DNA of 64,000 nt from Vibrio sp. HB236076. Lineage in GTDB: Bacteria; Pseudomonadota; Gammaproteobacteria; Enterobacterales; Vibrionaceae. The stretch covers positions 372,001 to 436,000 of the forward strand of contig NZ_CP162601.1 in assembly GCF_040957575.1 (NCBI RefSeq), written 5' to 3'. Each line of letters begins with the position of its first letter. The stretch's first letter is position 1. Of the stretch, positions 1 through 10,830 are shown one piece after another. Under the pieces are notes generated by a model. It saw only the letters and a program-made list of their open reading frames with translations, searched no databases and was not told where the DNA came from. Position numbers and translations under genes: made by a program.

Positions 1-1764
<1,764 letters not shown>

Positions 1765-2709
1765 TTAATCATTTAATTGTAGGAGGTTTTCTTTTAGTTG
1801 TTGTGCTGTTGGTAACGCAGTCATTGCCCCTTTTTTTGTCGTTGCGAGTGCGCCACAGATATTTCCCCACTGGACAGCTTGTCTGATAATAGAAGTTGTT
1901 TGCCAATTATTTGATTGGCTAAGCCTTGCCAACACACCACCGACAAAGGCATCTCCCGCACCCGTTGTATCAATCGGGGTGACCTTGATAGAGGGCTGTT
2001 GCCAACGTGTTTTGTTGGTAATAACTAATGTTCCTTGTTCAGCTTGAGTTATTAAAATCAAAGGTATGTTGATCGGCTCTAAGATTGATAAGGCATCGTC
2101 TAAAGTTTGCGTACTGGTTAAGTAAAGCAGTTCCTCCTTAGACAGTTTGACCACATCGGCGAGAGCTATTGCCTGCATTACAGTTGGTATTAGATCTTGC
2201 GTATCGCTCCAAACTTCAGGTCGCAAATTGGGGTCAAAGCTGACATAACCGTGAACTTGTTTGATTTTTTCCATAGCTAAAAGAGTCGCACTGCGGCTAG
2301 GTTCGTGTGCTAGTGCGATTGAACAACCATGTAGCCATTGATTTGTAGAAAACTCTGGGATTTCTTGTGAGCAAAGAAATTGATCGGCACTGGGTTTGAC
2401 CATAAAAGTAAAGCTGCGCTCTCCATGGTCATCGAGGTCGACAATAACAGTAGAGGTACGGTGATATTCAGATGTGTAAAGATACTCGGTATTGACGTTT
2501 TCTTCTTTTAGGGTCTTTTTCATTAATCTTCCTATGGGATCGTTCCCGATTTTACCCAAAAAAATAGCCTTACCACAGAGTCTAGCAATAGCTACAGCAA
2601 CGTTTGCTGGTGCACCACCGGGGCATTTTAAGTAATGTTTTTCTCCGTCAGCAATTAGATCTACAACTGCATCTCCAGTAAGCCATACTTTATTCATTGA
2701 CATCTTCAT
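1765..2709 (-). CDS. scrK: fructokinase (PfkB family)
   Basis: ATP-dependent fructokinase that phosphorylates the fructose released when sucrose-6-phosphate is hydrolysed. It shows the PfkB N-terminal signature PGGAPANVAVAIARL (about residues 30-44) and the C-terminal catalytic signature DTTGAGDAFVGG with the general-base Asp (about 248-259). The stretch TSTVIVDLDDHGERSFTFM matches ScrK/CscK closely. Length (314 aa) is normal. Three in-frame ATGs lie at 2709, 2703 and 2697; MNKVWL at 2697 aligns with ScrK, so the first few residues are uncertain. It is transcribed in the same direction as scrY with 408 bp between. A palindrome GGGATCGTTCCC lies inside the gene at 2536-2547 and resembles the scrY upstream operator. 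Confidence 0.9.
   Translation of the reverse strand: MKMSMNKVWLTGDAVVDLIADGEKHYLKCPGGAPANVAVAIARLCGKAIFLGKIGNDPIGRLMKKTLKEENVNTEYLYTSEYHRTSTVIVDLDDHGERSFTFMVKPSADQFLCSQEIPEFSTNQWLHGCSIALAHEPSRSATLLAMEKIKQVHGYVSFDPNLRPEVWSDTQDLIPTVMQAIALADVVKLSKEELLYLTSTQTLDDALSILEPINIPLILITQAEQGTLVITNKTRWQQPSIKVTPIDTTGAGDAFVGGVLARLSQSNNWQTTSIIRQAVQWGNICGALATTKKGAMTALPTAQQLKENLLQLND
2536..2547. promoter_or_regulatory. intragenic LacI-type operator-like palindrome in scrK
   Basis: GGGATCGTTCCC, a near-perfect palindrome about 165 bp inside scrK. It matches GGTATCGTTCCC in the scrY upstream site at 11 of 12 bases. Auxiliary operators inside the first structural gene are known for LacI-family systems. Here the codons also encode the conserved NDPIGR stretch, so the match could be coincidence. 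Confidence 0.3.
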
Positions 2710-2885
2710 CTCTTATTTGTCTTTGGTTGAGAAAAGTCTAAGAAAAATATGAGTATAGAGAAATTAATTTTTTTTCTGTGATATAAATTTGTGATCTTGC
2801 CCACTCAAGGTGCAACTCGTAATGACATAAAGTCTAATTTAGAGTGCCACTAAAACAGGGAGAGTTACAGGTAAGTTGTATCACT

Positions 2886-3371
2886 TCAGGGTTGGGGCGA
2901 CGAGCTCTGTGGTAAAGGCAGGGCGGTTTTATAACTGACCTGCTTCAAGGCAAAGCTAGACCGAATGCTGGCCACACCTGGGATCTTAGTTAAACGGGTA
3001 CGGATCAATCGCTCTAAAGCGCGAATATCAGGTACTAATACTCGCAGTAGATAATCTTCTTCTCCGGTCATTAAATAACACTCCATCACCTCAGCGCACT
3101 CACTGACTTCACTTTCAAAAATGGCCAACGCGGCTTCATCTTGTTGTTTAAGACGAATATGAATAAAGACATTGACGTGCAAGCCTAACTTGTCGGCATC
3201 AACTAAAGACACTTTGCCATTTAAAATGCCTGCTTCTTCCAGGCGTTTAACACGGTTAAAGCAAGGCGTCGGTGATAAATTGACCTTTTCTGCCAGTTGG
3301 GCATTGGTGATATCGGCGTTTTCTTGTAAGTGATTTAAAATGGAAATATCTTTTCTGTCTAATTTGACCAT
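2886..3371 (-). CDS. Lrp/AsnC-family transcriptional regulator
   Basis: DNA-binding regulator of amino-acid metabolism or export, 161 aa. The N-terminal winged helix-turn-helix (about residues 4-60: [20 protein letters not shown], then [16 protein letters not shown]) is followed by the RAM ligand-binding domain (about 65-150, with [13 protein letters not shown]). I chose ATG 3371 over the upstream in-frame ATG at 3389 because AGGA lies about nine bases before it. The gene is divergent from the EamA exporter at 3506 with a 130-bp shared promoter region, the arrangement typical of an Lrp-type regulator controlling an adjacent amino-acid exporter. Which amino acid it senses cannot be read from the sequence. 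Confidence 0.88.
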   Translation of the reverse strand: MVKLDRKDISILNHLQENADITNAQLAEKVNLSPTPCFNRVKRLEEAGILNGKVSLVDADKLGLHVNVFIHIRLKQQDEAALAIFESEVSECAEVMECYLMTGEEDYLLRVLVPDIRALERLIRTRLTKIPGVASIRSSFALKQVSYKTALPLPQSSSPQP

Positions 3372-3505
3372 ATAAATTTTCCTAATCATCCTTGATTTAA
3401 AGAAAATATATATGCTTTTGATGTGGTTTTCTATCGAAGTTCAGAAACTTTTTCTTGTTGGAATTGGTTAATCTATAACCATTCCAAGGAAAGGAGAGAG
3501 CGGTG

Positions 3506-4459
3506 ATGAGTAATAAAGCCATTTATCAACAACGAACCCTGCTTGGCCAGGCTATTGGTATTAGGCCTGAACTAAAAGCGCTGATTATTTTGATGGTTGG
3601 GGTTGTCATCTGGGGCGGAAACTGGCCGGTGATGAAAGCCGGTCTGGCTCATATTACTCCGTTCTGGTTTTCGATGATGCGATTTGCTCTAGGTGGTGCC
3701 ACTTTATTTGCTTTTCAGTGGGTAACGAAAACCCTTTATCGCCCTAAAAAGCAAGATATACCTCTTATCTTGAGTATTGGCCTGATTCAAATGATGACTT
3801 TTACCGTTTTCGGCTCAGTTGCAATGACTCAAGTCGAAGCAGGGCGTTCTGCTATTCTCGCTTACACCACCAGTTTATGGGTCCTCCCTTTGTCGGTGAT
3901 TCTATTTCGTGAGCGTTTATCAAAACCGCAAATACAAGGGGTTCTCTTTGGCCTTGTTGGGGTTGTGATTATGTTTAATCCAATGACATTTGCCTGGCAG
4001 GATAAAAGCCAACTCTTGGCTAATGGATTGTTATTGGTGGCGGCATTGTGCTGGAGCTTATGTATATTGCACTTGCGTCACTCTCGATCAAAAGCGAGTG
4101 CTTACCAATTGGCACCATGGCAAATGCTCACGGCCACGGTACCGCTCATCTTTATTTCTTACTGGATTGAAGGGCCTTTTACTGGTGATGGCAGTATGAG
4201 CTTTTGGATGATTTGTTTATACCTAGGCCCCTTGGCAACGGCATTTTGCTTTTGTGCCGTTAATGGAGCCAGTCGTTTATTGTCTGGGGCTTTTATCTCG
4301 ACGGCGATGTTAGGTGTCCCAGTGACGGGGCTTGTCTTTTCAACGTTATTTTTAAATGAACCTTTAACGTCGACGTTGGTGATTGGCACCTTGTGTATTT
4401 GTGCCGGTATTTTTATGGTTATCAAAGCGGCCAGCCAGACCAAAAGCTCAGCAAGCTGA
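3506..4459 (+). CDS. EamA-family (DMT) exporter
   Basis: Inner-membrane drug/metabolite transporter of 317 aa with ten predicted helices in two EamA repeats (about residues 27-155 and 168-305). The first repeat opens with ILMVGVVIWGGNWPVMKAGL, a standard EamA start. A strong RBS (AGGAGAG) precedes GTG 3503 and ATG 3506; either may be used. It is divergent from an Lrp-type regulator and just upstream of the ACC deaminase. Family members export amino acids or related metabolites; the substrate here is unknown. Confidence 0.85.
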   Translation: MSNKAIYQQRTLLGQAIGIRPELKALIILMVGVVIWGGNWPVMKAGLAHITPFWFSMMRFALGGATLFAFQWVTKTLYRPKKQDIPLILSIGLIQMMTFTVFGSVAMTQVEAGRSAILAYTTSLWVLPLSVILFRERLSKPQIQGVLFGLVGVVIMFNPMTFAWQDKSQLLANGLLLVAALCWSLCILHLRHSRSKASAYQLAPWQMLTATVPLIFISYWIEGPFTGDGSMSFWMICLYLGPLATAFCFCAVNGASRLLSGAFISTAMLGVPVTGLVFSTLFLNEPLTSTLVIGTLCICAGIFMVIKAASQTKSSAS

Positions 4460-4736
4460 GGGAGGATATCGAGTTTTAACTCGTTAGATTGCCCTGTAAT
4501 GGGATGGGCTGAGCCTCACTGACCACTCTGCCATTTGAACTCAATCTGAAGTGATAAGATCTTTCATTATGATGAAAAAAATGATCGTTAAGTGGTGAAT
4601 TTTCCAGTTTTTTATCATTTAACTTTGCAAATATAGATTAAATTAGAAAGCACCTTTCATTTATTTATCGGTATTCTTTTCATTGTTGAAGGACAACGAA
4701 CTGTCCTTCGAGGCCATACAATGAAAGGAATCAATG
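4460..4736. other. acdS leader region
   Basis: 277 bp between the exporter and acdS, AT-rich from about 4555 to 4680. It holds the palindrome at 4688-4709 described separately and the RBS AAAGGAA. No convincing -35/-10 pair was chosen. No strong terminator follows the exporter, so read-through is possible. Confidence 0.5.
4688..4709. promoter_or_regulatory. 22-bp palindrome 28 bp upstream of acdS
   Basis: GAAGGACA (4688-4695) and TGTCCTTC (4702-4709) form a perfect 8-bp inverted repeat around ACGAAC. It lies between the likely promoter and the ribosome binding site of acdS. Lrp-family dimers bind palindromes of roughly this size, and two Lrp-type genes flank the locus, so an AcdR-like operator is plausible. 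A leader hairpin is the alternative. Confidence 0.45.
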
Positions 4737-5753
4737 ATGAACTTAGACAAATTTGAACGCTACCCATTAACTTTCGGTGAGACTGCCATTGAGCACTTAC
4801 CTCGTTTGAGTGCTGCCTTAGGAGGGGAGGTCGAGATTTATGCCAAGCGTGAAGACTGTAATTCAGGCTTGGCTCTAGGCGGTAATAAATTGCGCAAACT
4901 TGAATACGTTGTACCCGATGCGATAGCTTCTGGTGCTGATACCTTGGTGTCGATTGGCGGTGTACAATCCAATCACACTCGCATGGTTGCGGCAGTGGCA
5001 GCCAAAATTGGTATGAAATGCCGTTTGGTACAAGAAAGTTGGGTCCCCCACGAAGATGCGGTTTACGACCGAGTGGGAAATATTTTGATGACCCGTTTGA
5101 TGGGGGCGGATAGCCGAGTTGTCGACGATGGATTTGATATCGGTATCCGCTCTTCATATGAACAAGCCATGGCGGAAGTTAAAGCTGAAGGAGGCAAGCC
5201 GTATGGTATTCCAGCGGGTGCCTCGGTCAATAAATACGGTGCGATTGGTTATGTCGCGTTTGCCGAAGAAGTAAAAAAACAAGAACAAGCGCTGGGTTTT
5301 TCCTTCGATTACATTGTGGTCTGTGTTGTGACTGGGTCGACGATGGGGGGGATGATTGTCGGGTTTGCCGATCAAGGGAGAGCGGATCGAGTCATTGGTA
5401 TTGATGCTTCAGGTACGGTAGAGCAAACTCGAGCACAAGTGCGAAACATTGTCGATAATGCGGCAGAGTTAGTCGAACTCGGCCGTGAAATCCGTGACGA
5501 CGAAATTATCATTAAGGAAGACTACGCTTACCCTGCTTACGGGGTGCCGAGCGCTGAAACTAATGAGGCGATCCGTTTGGCAGCGCAAACCGAAGCCATG
5601 ATGACTGACCCAGTTTACGAAGGTAAGTCAATGCAGGGCATGATTGATTTGATTAAAAGGGGAGATATCCCGGCGGGATCTAAAGTGCTGTATGTCCACT
5701 TGGGCGGCGCACCGGCATTAAATGGTTACAGCTATACTTATCGCAATGGCTAA
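4737..5753 (+). CDS. acdS: 1-aminocyclopropane-1-carboxylate deaminase
   Basis: PLP enzyme that opens the ring of ACC, the ethylene precursor, to give 2-oxobutyrate and ammonia. With ATG 4737 as start the protein is 338 aa, exactly the usual AcdS length, and the residues fall on the standard numbering: Lys51 (PLP Schiff base, GGNK), Ser78 (VQSN), Tyr294, Glu295 (VYEGKS) and Leu322 (HLGGAPALN). Glu295 and Leu322 are the pair that separates real ACC deaminases from D-cysteine desulfhydrases, which carry Ser and Thr there. The opening [14 protein letters not shown] and [17 protein letters not shown] also match AcdS. RBS AAAGGAA lies seven bases before 4737. An Lrp-type regulator follows at 5946. 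In plant-associated bacteria acdS is often paired with an Lrp-like AcdR. Confidence 0.93.
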   Translation: MNLDKFERYPLTFGETAIEHLPRLSAALGGEVEIYAKREDCNSGLALGGNKLRKLEYVVPDAIASGADTLVSIGGVQSNHTRMVAAVAAKIGMKCRLVQESWVPHEDAVYDRVGNILMTRLMGADSRVVDDGFDIGIRSSYEQAMAEVKAEGGKPYGIPAGASVNKYGAIGYVAFAEEVKKQEQALGFSFDYIVVCVVTGSTMGGMIVGFADQGRADRVIGIDASGTVEQTRAQVRNIVDNAAELVELGREIRDDEIIIKEDYAYPAYGVPSAETNEAIRLAAQTEAMMTDPVYEGKSMQGMIDLIKRGDIPAGSKVLYVHLGGAPALNGYSYTYRNG

Positions 5754-5945
5754 GTATTCAAGGTCAGTATGCACTTACATTTGGCCTGTGTTATTTACAG
5801 GCCATCTCGTTTCCCTTAAGAGGCGGTTTCAAGTCGTGTGACAGGAAGAAGTGTGGTGTGAGTTGCGTTGATGATACGCGTTGATTTCACTTTACCAGCG
5901 ACTTCGCTAAGATACTTTCATCAAAGGACCAGAAGATCGCGCTTT

Positions 5946-6398
5946 ATGGACAAAGTCGATAAGAAAATCTTACAGTATCTACAACAAGATGGGCGTTTAA
6001 CCAACGCCGAGTTAGCTGAAAAAGTACACGTCAGCCCAGCCACTTGTCATCGCCGGACTCAACAGCTGTTTGAGCAAGGCTACATCGAAGAGGTTCGTGC
6101 GTTAGTCAATCCTAAAAAGGTTGACCTAGGCGCATTAGTGCTCGTGGGCGTGGTTCTCGATCGTTCTACAAAAGAAAGTTTTGCCTTATTTGAATCGGCA
6201 ATCAAACCTTTGCCGTTTATCTTGGATTGCTACTTAGTCGCTGGCGATTTTGATTATTTTTTGAAGGTGAGAGTGGCGGATATGGCGGATTTTAACCATT
6301 TGCATAGTGAGCAGTTACTCGCTCTGCCAAGCGTGCGACAGCTAAGAACGTTTTTTGTCATGAAAGAAGTTCAAGATAATGCCCCACTGTTTTTTTAG
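5946..6398 (+). CDS. Lrp/AsnC-family regulator, candidate AcdR
   Basis: 150-aa Lrp-type regulator with a winged HTH (about residues 1-60: KVDKKILQYLQQDGRLTNAE, SPATCHRRTQQLFEQGYI) and a RAM sensor domain (about 65-140, AGDFDYFLKVRVADM). I chose ATG 5946 because the aligned family start is MDKVDKK. An in-frame start at 5868 would add a 26-residue tail unlike the family. No strong RBS is visible before 5946, so the start is uncertain. It lies about 190 bp downstream of acdS on the same strand, which makes it the best candidate for that gene's regulator. The last codons run straight into a degenerate 10-bp repeat tract. Confidence 0.8.
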   Translation: MDKVDKKILQYLQQDGRLTNAELAEKVHVSPATCHRRTQQLFEQGYIEEVRALVNPKKVDLGALVLVGVVLDRSTKESFALFESAIKPLPFILDCYLVAGDFDYFLKVRVADMADFNHLHSEQLLALPSVRQLRTFFVMKEVQDNAPLFF

Positions 6399-6452
6399 TG
6401 TCTCGTTGTCTTTTCTGGGCCACTGTCTTAAACGGTGTTTCACTGCCTTGCC
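6399..6452. repeat. degenerate ACTGT 10-bp repeat tract
   Basis: ACTGT (6422), ACGGT (6432) and ACTGC (6442) recur with an exact 10-bp step between two convergent genes. This is a short, worn version of the arrays at 45811-46999. Confidence 0.5.
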
Positions 6453-7241
6453 TTAAATCCCTCTCGCGAGTGGGAAAATAATCATAAACCACTCTTTTGC
6501 GATCGATAGTAACAAAGCGAGCCAGTCAGATTGAATGACCATCTTATCGGTGTAAGAAGCAAAGTTTATACTAAACAATAAAAGGAACCCGTACTTAAAT
6601 AACCATTGTAGAGTGGTCGCACTGACTGCGGTGCGGTGAAGTAAACGAAAACCGGCGGTCAGTAAGTGATAACACACAAAAACAAACAGTGCACCACCTA
6701 GATAAAATGGCAGGTACTGAGACATAAGGGTAAGAACATACCGAGTCACCGAGACCATATTGGTCAGCCAAGGGTAGGAAAACCAGTGGTTAATCGTGTG
6801 AACCACTCCTGGCAGTCGTTCAAACAAGAACGGCGGGAAGAGATTGAATAACGCCTTGAGTGGGTTGTAATTGAGCTCAAATGGAAAGTGGCTGAGTGTG
6901 ACTAAGACAATGGGAAAGCACAATGAATAAAAGCGTTGTAGAGAAAGGCGTTCAATCGCTTTGAGTCTCTTACCACTTGCTAATAGCAATACACCGACAG
7001 AGCCCACAGCGGCCAGCGAATAGATCATGGCGTAAATGGGCGAGGTAGGTAAGTAAGACCAGGAATAATACTCAATCACGATGACTAGGCTGATAAAGAG
7101 CATACTCAAGCCAATATCAAGACTATGACGGTGTAGCACCATCACAGCAGTGGGCGTATCTTTGACATTTCCAGTCATGACACGGTTTTCTGTTTCTGTT
7201 GAACAGGCATGCAGAGAGTAGGGGGATTTTTTGTCCAGCAA
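6453..7241 (-). CDS. multi-pass membrane protein of unknown function
   Basis: I do not recognise this family. The protein is up to 262 aa, very hydrophobic, with about six or seven predicted helices (for example LSMLFISLVIVIEYYSW, MIYSLAAVGSVGVLLLASG, YLGGALFVFVCYHLL, LALLLSIAKEWFMIIFPLA). There is no signal peptide or catalytic motif. The start is uncertain: ATG 7241, or ATG 7178 (MTGNVKD), which would remove 21 polar residues. Degenerate 10-bp repeat tracts lie at both ends (6399-6452 and 7333-7434), so the gene sits alone between two repeat elements. It could be a membrane enzyme or a sensor. Confidence 0.6.
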   Translation of the reverse strand: MLDKKSPYSLHACSTETENRVMTGNVKDTPTAVMVLHRHSLDIGLSMLFISLVIVIEYYSWSYLPTSPIYAMIYSLAAVGSVGVLLLASGKRLKAIERLSLQRFYSLCFPIVLVTLSHFPFELNYNPLKALFNLFPPFLFERLPGVVHTINHWFSYPWLTNMVSVTRYVLTLMSQYLPFYLGGALFVFVCYHLLTAGFRLLHRTAVSATTLQWLFKYGFLLLFSINFASYTDKMVIQSDWLALLLSIAKEWFMIIFPLARGI

Positions 7242-7332
7242 AGGGTATCTCTTACTTGTGCTTAAGATGATATTCTTATTATTACTGGATAGTATACGTA
7301 ATTGTGTTGTTTGTTACCGAGATTTTTGTGTG

Positions 7333-7434
7333 AAGTGTGTGACAGTTTGAGGCAGCGTATGGCAGTTCGCTTCGGTTAACACAGCATACGAAAAGATAAG
7401 ACAGCGGAACACGGTGCTACACTGTCTTATACTT
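7333..7434. repeat. degenerate repeat tract with stem-loop
   Basis: Contains GACAG, GGCAG and CACAG motifs, the shared core TTCGCTTCGGTTAACACAG (compare the 46 kb island), and a 9-bp stem ATAAGACAG (7396-7404)/CTGTCTTAT (7422-7430). It lies between the start of the membrane gene and the 3' end of mgtE. The structure may work as a transcription terminator or an mRNA 3'-end stabiliser for mgtE. Confidence 0.5.
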
Positions 7435-7450
7435 GATTTCTACTGGTCTA

Positions 7451-8809
7451 TTAGGACAAAAACAAAGTCGCAAGGCCGAGGAAGGTCGTCAGCCCCACCA
7501 CATCGGTGACGGTTGTCAGCGCCATACTACCGGCGAGGGCTGGATCAATGTTCAGTTTCTTCAACACCACAGGGATCGTTACCCCTGCAATACCAGCCAT
7601 GATCAAGTTGGTCATCATCGCGGCTGCGATAATGCCACCTAATAGCCAACTGCCTTTCCAAACCACAACAATACCGCCAATGATACACGCCCACAGTATG
7701 CCATTTAAAATACCGATAGCGGCTTCTTTACGCAGTAATTCTCTGCGGTTCGCATCCCCGATGTGGCCTAAGGCCAAACCGCGTATCACCAGGGCAATGG
7801 TTTGGTTACCCGCGACACCGCCCATCGAAGGAACAATCGTCATCAAAACGGCAATGGCAGCCATTTGTTCGAGCGTATCTTCAAATAAATTGGAGACAGA
7901 AGAAGCGGCAAGAGCCGCTAAAACGTTGGCACCGAGCCAAATAGAGCGCTTGCGAGTCGATTTTATTACCGGTGCGAAGGTATCTTCTTCGTCGTCCATA
8001 CCGGCTAAGCTCATCATGGAGTGTTCAGCGTCCTCGCGGATCACATCCACCACATCATCGATGGTCACTCGGCCAAGCAGTAATTGGTTTTCATCCACGA
8101 CCGGGGCAGAGACCCAGTTGCGTCGTTCGAAGAGGCTGGCCACATCACTGGCACTGGTCTCCACCAAAATGGCTTCATCGGCTGAGGTCATTATTTCGCT
8201 GACTTTGACATCGGCTTGACTGGTGAGCAAATGGGTGACGGCAACCACCCCTAACAAAATGTTGTCACTGTCGATAACATAAAGTGCATCGGTTGTGTCA
8301 GGTAATTCGCCCTTCATACGCAAATATCGCAGAACGACATCGACATCGACATCGCCACGAATCGTGACGACATCCGTGTTCATTAAGCCACCGGCACTGT
8401 CTTCTGGATAGGAAAGGGCCGTTTCGATACGCAAACGGTCAACCGCGTCCATTTGTGCCAAAACTTCACGAGATACATCTTCAGGCAAGCTTCGCAAGAC
8501 ATAGGCGACATCATCGGTGTCCATACCTTCGGTGGCTTCGGCCAAGGCTTCTGGCGCCATTTTGGACACCAGGTTGTCTTTGACATCTTCACTCAATTCA
8601 TCGAGGATTTCGCCGTAGTATTCCGGGTCGGTTAATTGCCAAAGGACGTCACGGCTTTTACGAGGAGCCGCTTCTAAAAGGTGAGCAATATCTTCCGGCT
8701 CCATATCTTGAAGCTGGCGACGGACATGAACAAAACGACCATTGTCTAATGAAGTGGTGATGTCTTGGAGGGCTTGGTGAGCTTGATCAAACTCAAATTG
8801 CTCTGCCAT
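7451..8809 (-). CDS. mgtE: magnesium transporter MgtE
   Basis: Magnesium-gated magnesium channel, 452 aa, normal length. The N-terminal helical MgtE_N superhelix (about residues 30-130) is followed by two CBS domains (about 135-255), which sense cytosolic magnesium. A C-terminal membrane domain of five helices (about 285-452) carries the pore signature MGGVAGNQT. The RBS region AGGGGGAATTA precedes ATG 8809. It is transcribed toward a repeat tract with a stem-loop that may end the message. Confidence 0.95.
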   Translation of the reverse strand: MAEQFEFDQAHQALQDITTSLDNGRFVHVRRQLQDMEPEDIAHLLEAAPRKSRDVLWQLTDPEYYGEILDELSEDVKDNLVSKMAPEALAEATEGMDTDDVAYVLRSLPEDVSREVLAQMDAVDRLRIETALSYPEDSAGGLMNTDVVTIRGDVDVDVVLRYLRMKGELPDTTDALYVIDSDNILLGVVAVTHLLTSQADVKVSEIMTSADEAILVETSASDVASLFERRNWVSAPVVDENQLLLGRVTIDDVVDVIREDAEHSMMSLAGMDDEEDTFAPVIKSTRKRSIWLGANVLAALAASSVSNLFEDTLEQMAAIAVLMTIVPSMGGVAGNQTIALVIRGLALGHIGDANRRELLRKEAAIGILNGILWACIIGGIVVVWKGSWLLGGIIAAAMMTNLIMAGIAGVTIPVVLKKLNIDPALAGSMALTTVTDVVGLTTFLGLATLFLS

Positions 8810-8904
8810 TAATTCCCCCTAATTCTCGAAAGGCTACAATAGATTGAATAATAACTTAAAATTATGGCAATAAGAATGTGATTTAACAAAAATTAGCCAA
8901 GATT

Positions 8905-9180
8905 TTACTCGCCTTCCTCAAACTTATCTTCTACTAATAAGGTGACTGCGTTTAACGCGGGTTCCGCTTCTGGCCCGCTTGCGGTAATGGTGATTCGTTG
9001 GCCTTGGGCCGATTGAAGCATCAGCAGCCCCATGACACTGTCGGCCGTTGCCGTGGTGTTATCTTGATTCTCAATCGTAATTTCGGCATCAAAGCTTTGC
9101 GCAAGTTCTACCAACTTTACGGCTGCGCGGGCGTGCAAACCCAAACGATTTTGTATCAGTACTTCTCGAGAAATGGACAC
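8905..9180 (-). CDS. ptsO: phosphocarrier protein NPr
   Basis: HPr-like phosphocarrier of the nitrogen phosphotransferase system. It receives phosphate from PtsP and passes it to PtsN. The active His is residue 16 in [10 protein letters not shown], as in NPr, and the length (91 aa) is standard. The start is GTG 9180, whose G is also the last base of the rapZ TAG stop, so the two genes are translationally coupled. It is the last gene of the rpoN-hpf-ptsN-rapZ-ptsO run. Confidence 0.93.
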   Translation of the reverse strand: MSISREVLIQNRLGLHARAAVKLVELAQSFDAEITIENQDNTTATADSVMGLLMLQSAQGQRITITASGPEAEPALNAVTLLVEDKFEEGE

Positions 9181-10043
9181 TAACCCTCCTTGTGTTGTTC
9201 CAATGATGTATGGCGAATATGGACTTGATGTCCGAGGCTGGAAAAGTGTTCACCAAGCTGCTGTGTTAGATAAACAGAGCGGTGTTTGCCACCTGTACAG
9301 CCAATCGCAATGGTTAGATAGCTGCGATTGTTTTTTTCTAGCATCGGCAGCCAACTTTCAAAAAATTGTTGTAACTGCAATTTGAGTTGTGTGACCTCAG
9401 GATGACTTTCTAAAAAGTCTTTAATTGGCACGTCTAGCCCTGTCATTGGGCGCAATTCTGGTTGCCAATGCGGGTTGGGTAAAAAACGCACATCGAAAAC
9501 ATAATCGGCATCACTGGGCAGGCCGTATTTGAAGCCAAAAGATTCAAATACCATCACCAGATCGCGGCGCTCGCGTCCTTCAATACGGCGACGAACGGTT
9601 TCACTCAAATCGTGAATAGAGGTTTTACTGCTGTCGATCAATAAATCCGCTTCGGCTTTTAAGTGGGTCAGAATATGCTTTTCGAGATCGATGGCTTGCT
9701 CTAGTGAGGGAGCAAGCTTACTGATGGTCAATGGGTGAATACGACGAGTTTCGCTGTAGCGTTTGATCAGCGCTGATTTATCGGCATCGAGAAAAAGTAG
9801 CGTGACATCGTGCACCGTTTTGAGTTGGCCGAGTGTGTCGGTCAACTCATCGATATTGGCGGGAAGGTTGCGAATGTCGATGCTCACGGCAACATTTTTA
9901 GTGCGTTTATCGACGGACTGTACAAAGGCGTTCAGCAGGTCGACCGGTAAATTATCGACACAATAGAACCCTAGGTCTTCTAAGACCCGTAATGCCACAC
10001 TTTTTCCTGCTCCGGAGTGTCCGCTGACTAATACGAGTCTCAT
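9180..10043 (-). CDS. rapZ: RNase adapter protein RapZ
   Basis: Adapter that in enterobacteria guides RNase E to the sRNA GlmZ and so controls glucosamine-6-phosphate synthase. The protein is 287 aa. A Walker A motif GHSGAGKS lies at residues 8-15. The C-terminal half carries GCTGGKHRS (about 248-256), the conserved RapZ RNA-binding region. It overlaps ptsO by one base and starts 17 bases after ptsN. Its place beside ptsN and ptsO is conserved across gammaproteobacteria. Confidence 0.95.
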   Translation of the reverse strand: MRLVLVSGHSGAGKSVALRVLEDLGFYCVDNLPVDLLNAFVQSVDKRTKNVAVSIDIRNLPANIDELTDTLGQLKTVHDVTLLFLDADKSALIKRYSETRRIHPLTISKLAPSLEQAIDLEKHILTHLKAEADLLIDSSKTSIHDLSETVRRRIEGRERRDLVMVFESFGFKYGLPSDADYVFDVRFLPNPHWQPELRPMTGLDVPIKDFLESHPEVTQLKLQLQQFFESWLPMLEKNNRSYLTIAIGCTGGKHRSVYLTQQLGEHFSSLGHQVHIRHTSLEQHKEG

Positions 10044-10060
10044 TAGTATGGTGGCCTCTG

Positions 10061-10516
10061 TTATTGGGTTTGATTAACCATGATGTCGTAAAGCGCTTGA
10101 TCAGATTCCGCCTTGCGCAGTGATTTTAGGACATTTTTATCGGACAGTTTTTCTGCCATCGTTGCTAAGGTTTTTAAGTGCTCTTGGCATTGTGCTTCTG
10201 GCACCAACAAAGCAAATAAAAGGTCGACAGGACGGTTGTCAATCGCATCAAATTCTATCGGCTCTTGGCATTGGATAAACACACCAATGGCGTGATTAGC
10301 ATCAAAAGGCAACCTTGCATGTGGAATGGCAATGCCATTACCAATACCTGTGCTGCCTACTTTTTCTCGGTTTAGCATCGATTCAAACAGCGCATTGCTC
10401 TCTTCACCAGTGTGCTCAGCAACAATCTGGCTGATGATTTCAAGGGCGCGTTTTTTGCTTGAGCATTGGACGGCACTTTTTGTGCAGTCCAATGATAAAA
10501 TTTGACTTAATTGCAT
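10061..10516 (-). CDS. ptsN: PTS IIA-like nitrogen regulatory protein PtsN
   Basis: EIIA-Ntr, the terminal phosphoacceptor of the nitrogen PTS. It modulates potassium uptake and sigma-54-linked physiology. The protein is 151 aa with an EIIA type-2 fold and the phosphorylated His66 in [13 protein letters not shown] 10516 lies three bases after the hpf stop, suggesting one transcript. Confidence 0.95.
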   Translation of the reverse strand: MQLSQILSLDCTKSAVQCSSKKRALEIISQIVAEHTGEESNALFESMLNREKVGSTGIGNGIAIPHARLPFDANHAIGVFIQCQEPIEFDAIDNRPVDLLFALLVPEAQCQEHLKTLATMAEKLSDKNVLKSLRKAESDQALYDIMVNQTQ

Positions 10517-10519
10517 AAC

Positions 10520-10807
10520 TTAATGGCTATTTAGCTTTTCTTTGTGCTTGTTTAACTGTCTAACCAGTTTATCCACGAGAGAGTCGATGGCAGCATACAT
10601 GTTATCACTGTCGGCTGATGCGTGAATTTCACCCTGATTTACGTGAAGCGTAGCTTCCGCTATCTGATGAATTTTTTCAACCTTCAATACCACCTGAACG
10701 TTGTTTATTTGTTCAAAAAAACGCTCTAGCTTCTCAAATTTCGAGTTTACATAGTCTTGCATTGAATCGGTCAGGTCAACGTGATGTCCTTGGATGTTAA
10801 TTTGCAT
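10520..10807 (-). CDS. hpf: short ribosome hibernation promoting factor
   Basis: 95-aa HPF (short form) that binds the small subunit and promotes 100S dimers in stationary phase. The fold is conserved from MQINIQGHHVDLTDSMQDYV through VEKIHQIAEATLHVNQGEIH. It lies directly downstream of rpoN (23-bp gap), the usual operon position. It lacks the long C-terminal extension of long HPF. Confidence 0.95.
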   Translation of the reverse strand: MQINIQGHHVDLTDSMQDYVNSKFEKLERFFEQINNVQVVLKVEKIHQIAEATLHVNQGEIHASADSDNMYAAIDSLVDKLVRQLNKHKEKLNSH

Positions 10808-10830
10808 AGACAGTCCTTCTTTCGGCTTAG

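Noticed and set aside
4737-5753. D-cysteine desulfhydrase
   Set aside because: That enzyme has Ser and Thr at positions 295 and 322; this protein has Glu and Leu.
7506-8219. 237-codon frame opposite mgtE
   Set aside because: It is a complementary-strand shadow of the MgtE CBS and membrane domains.
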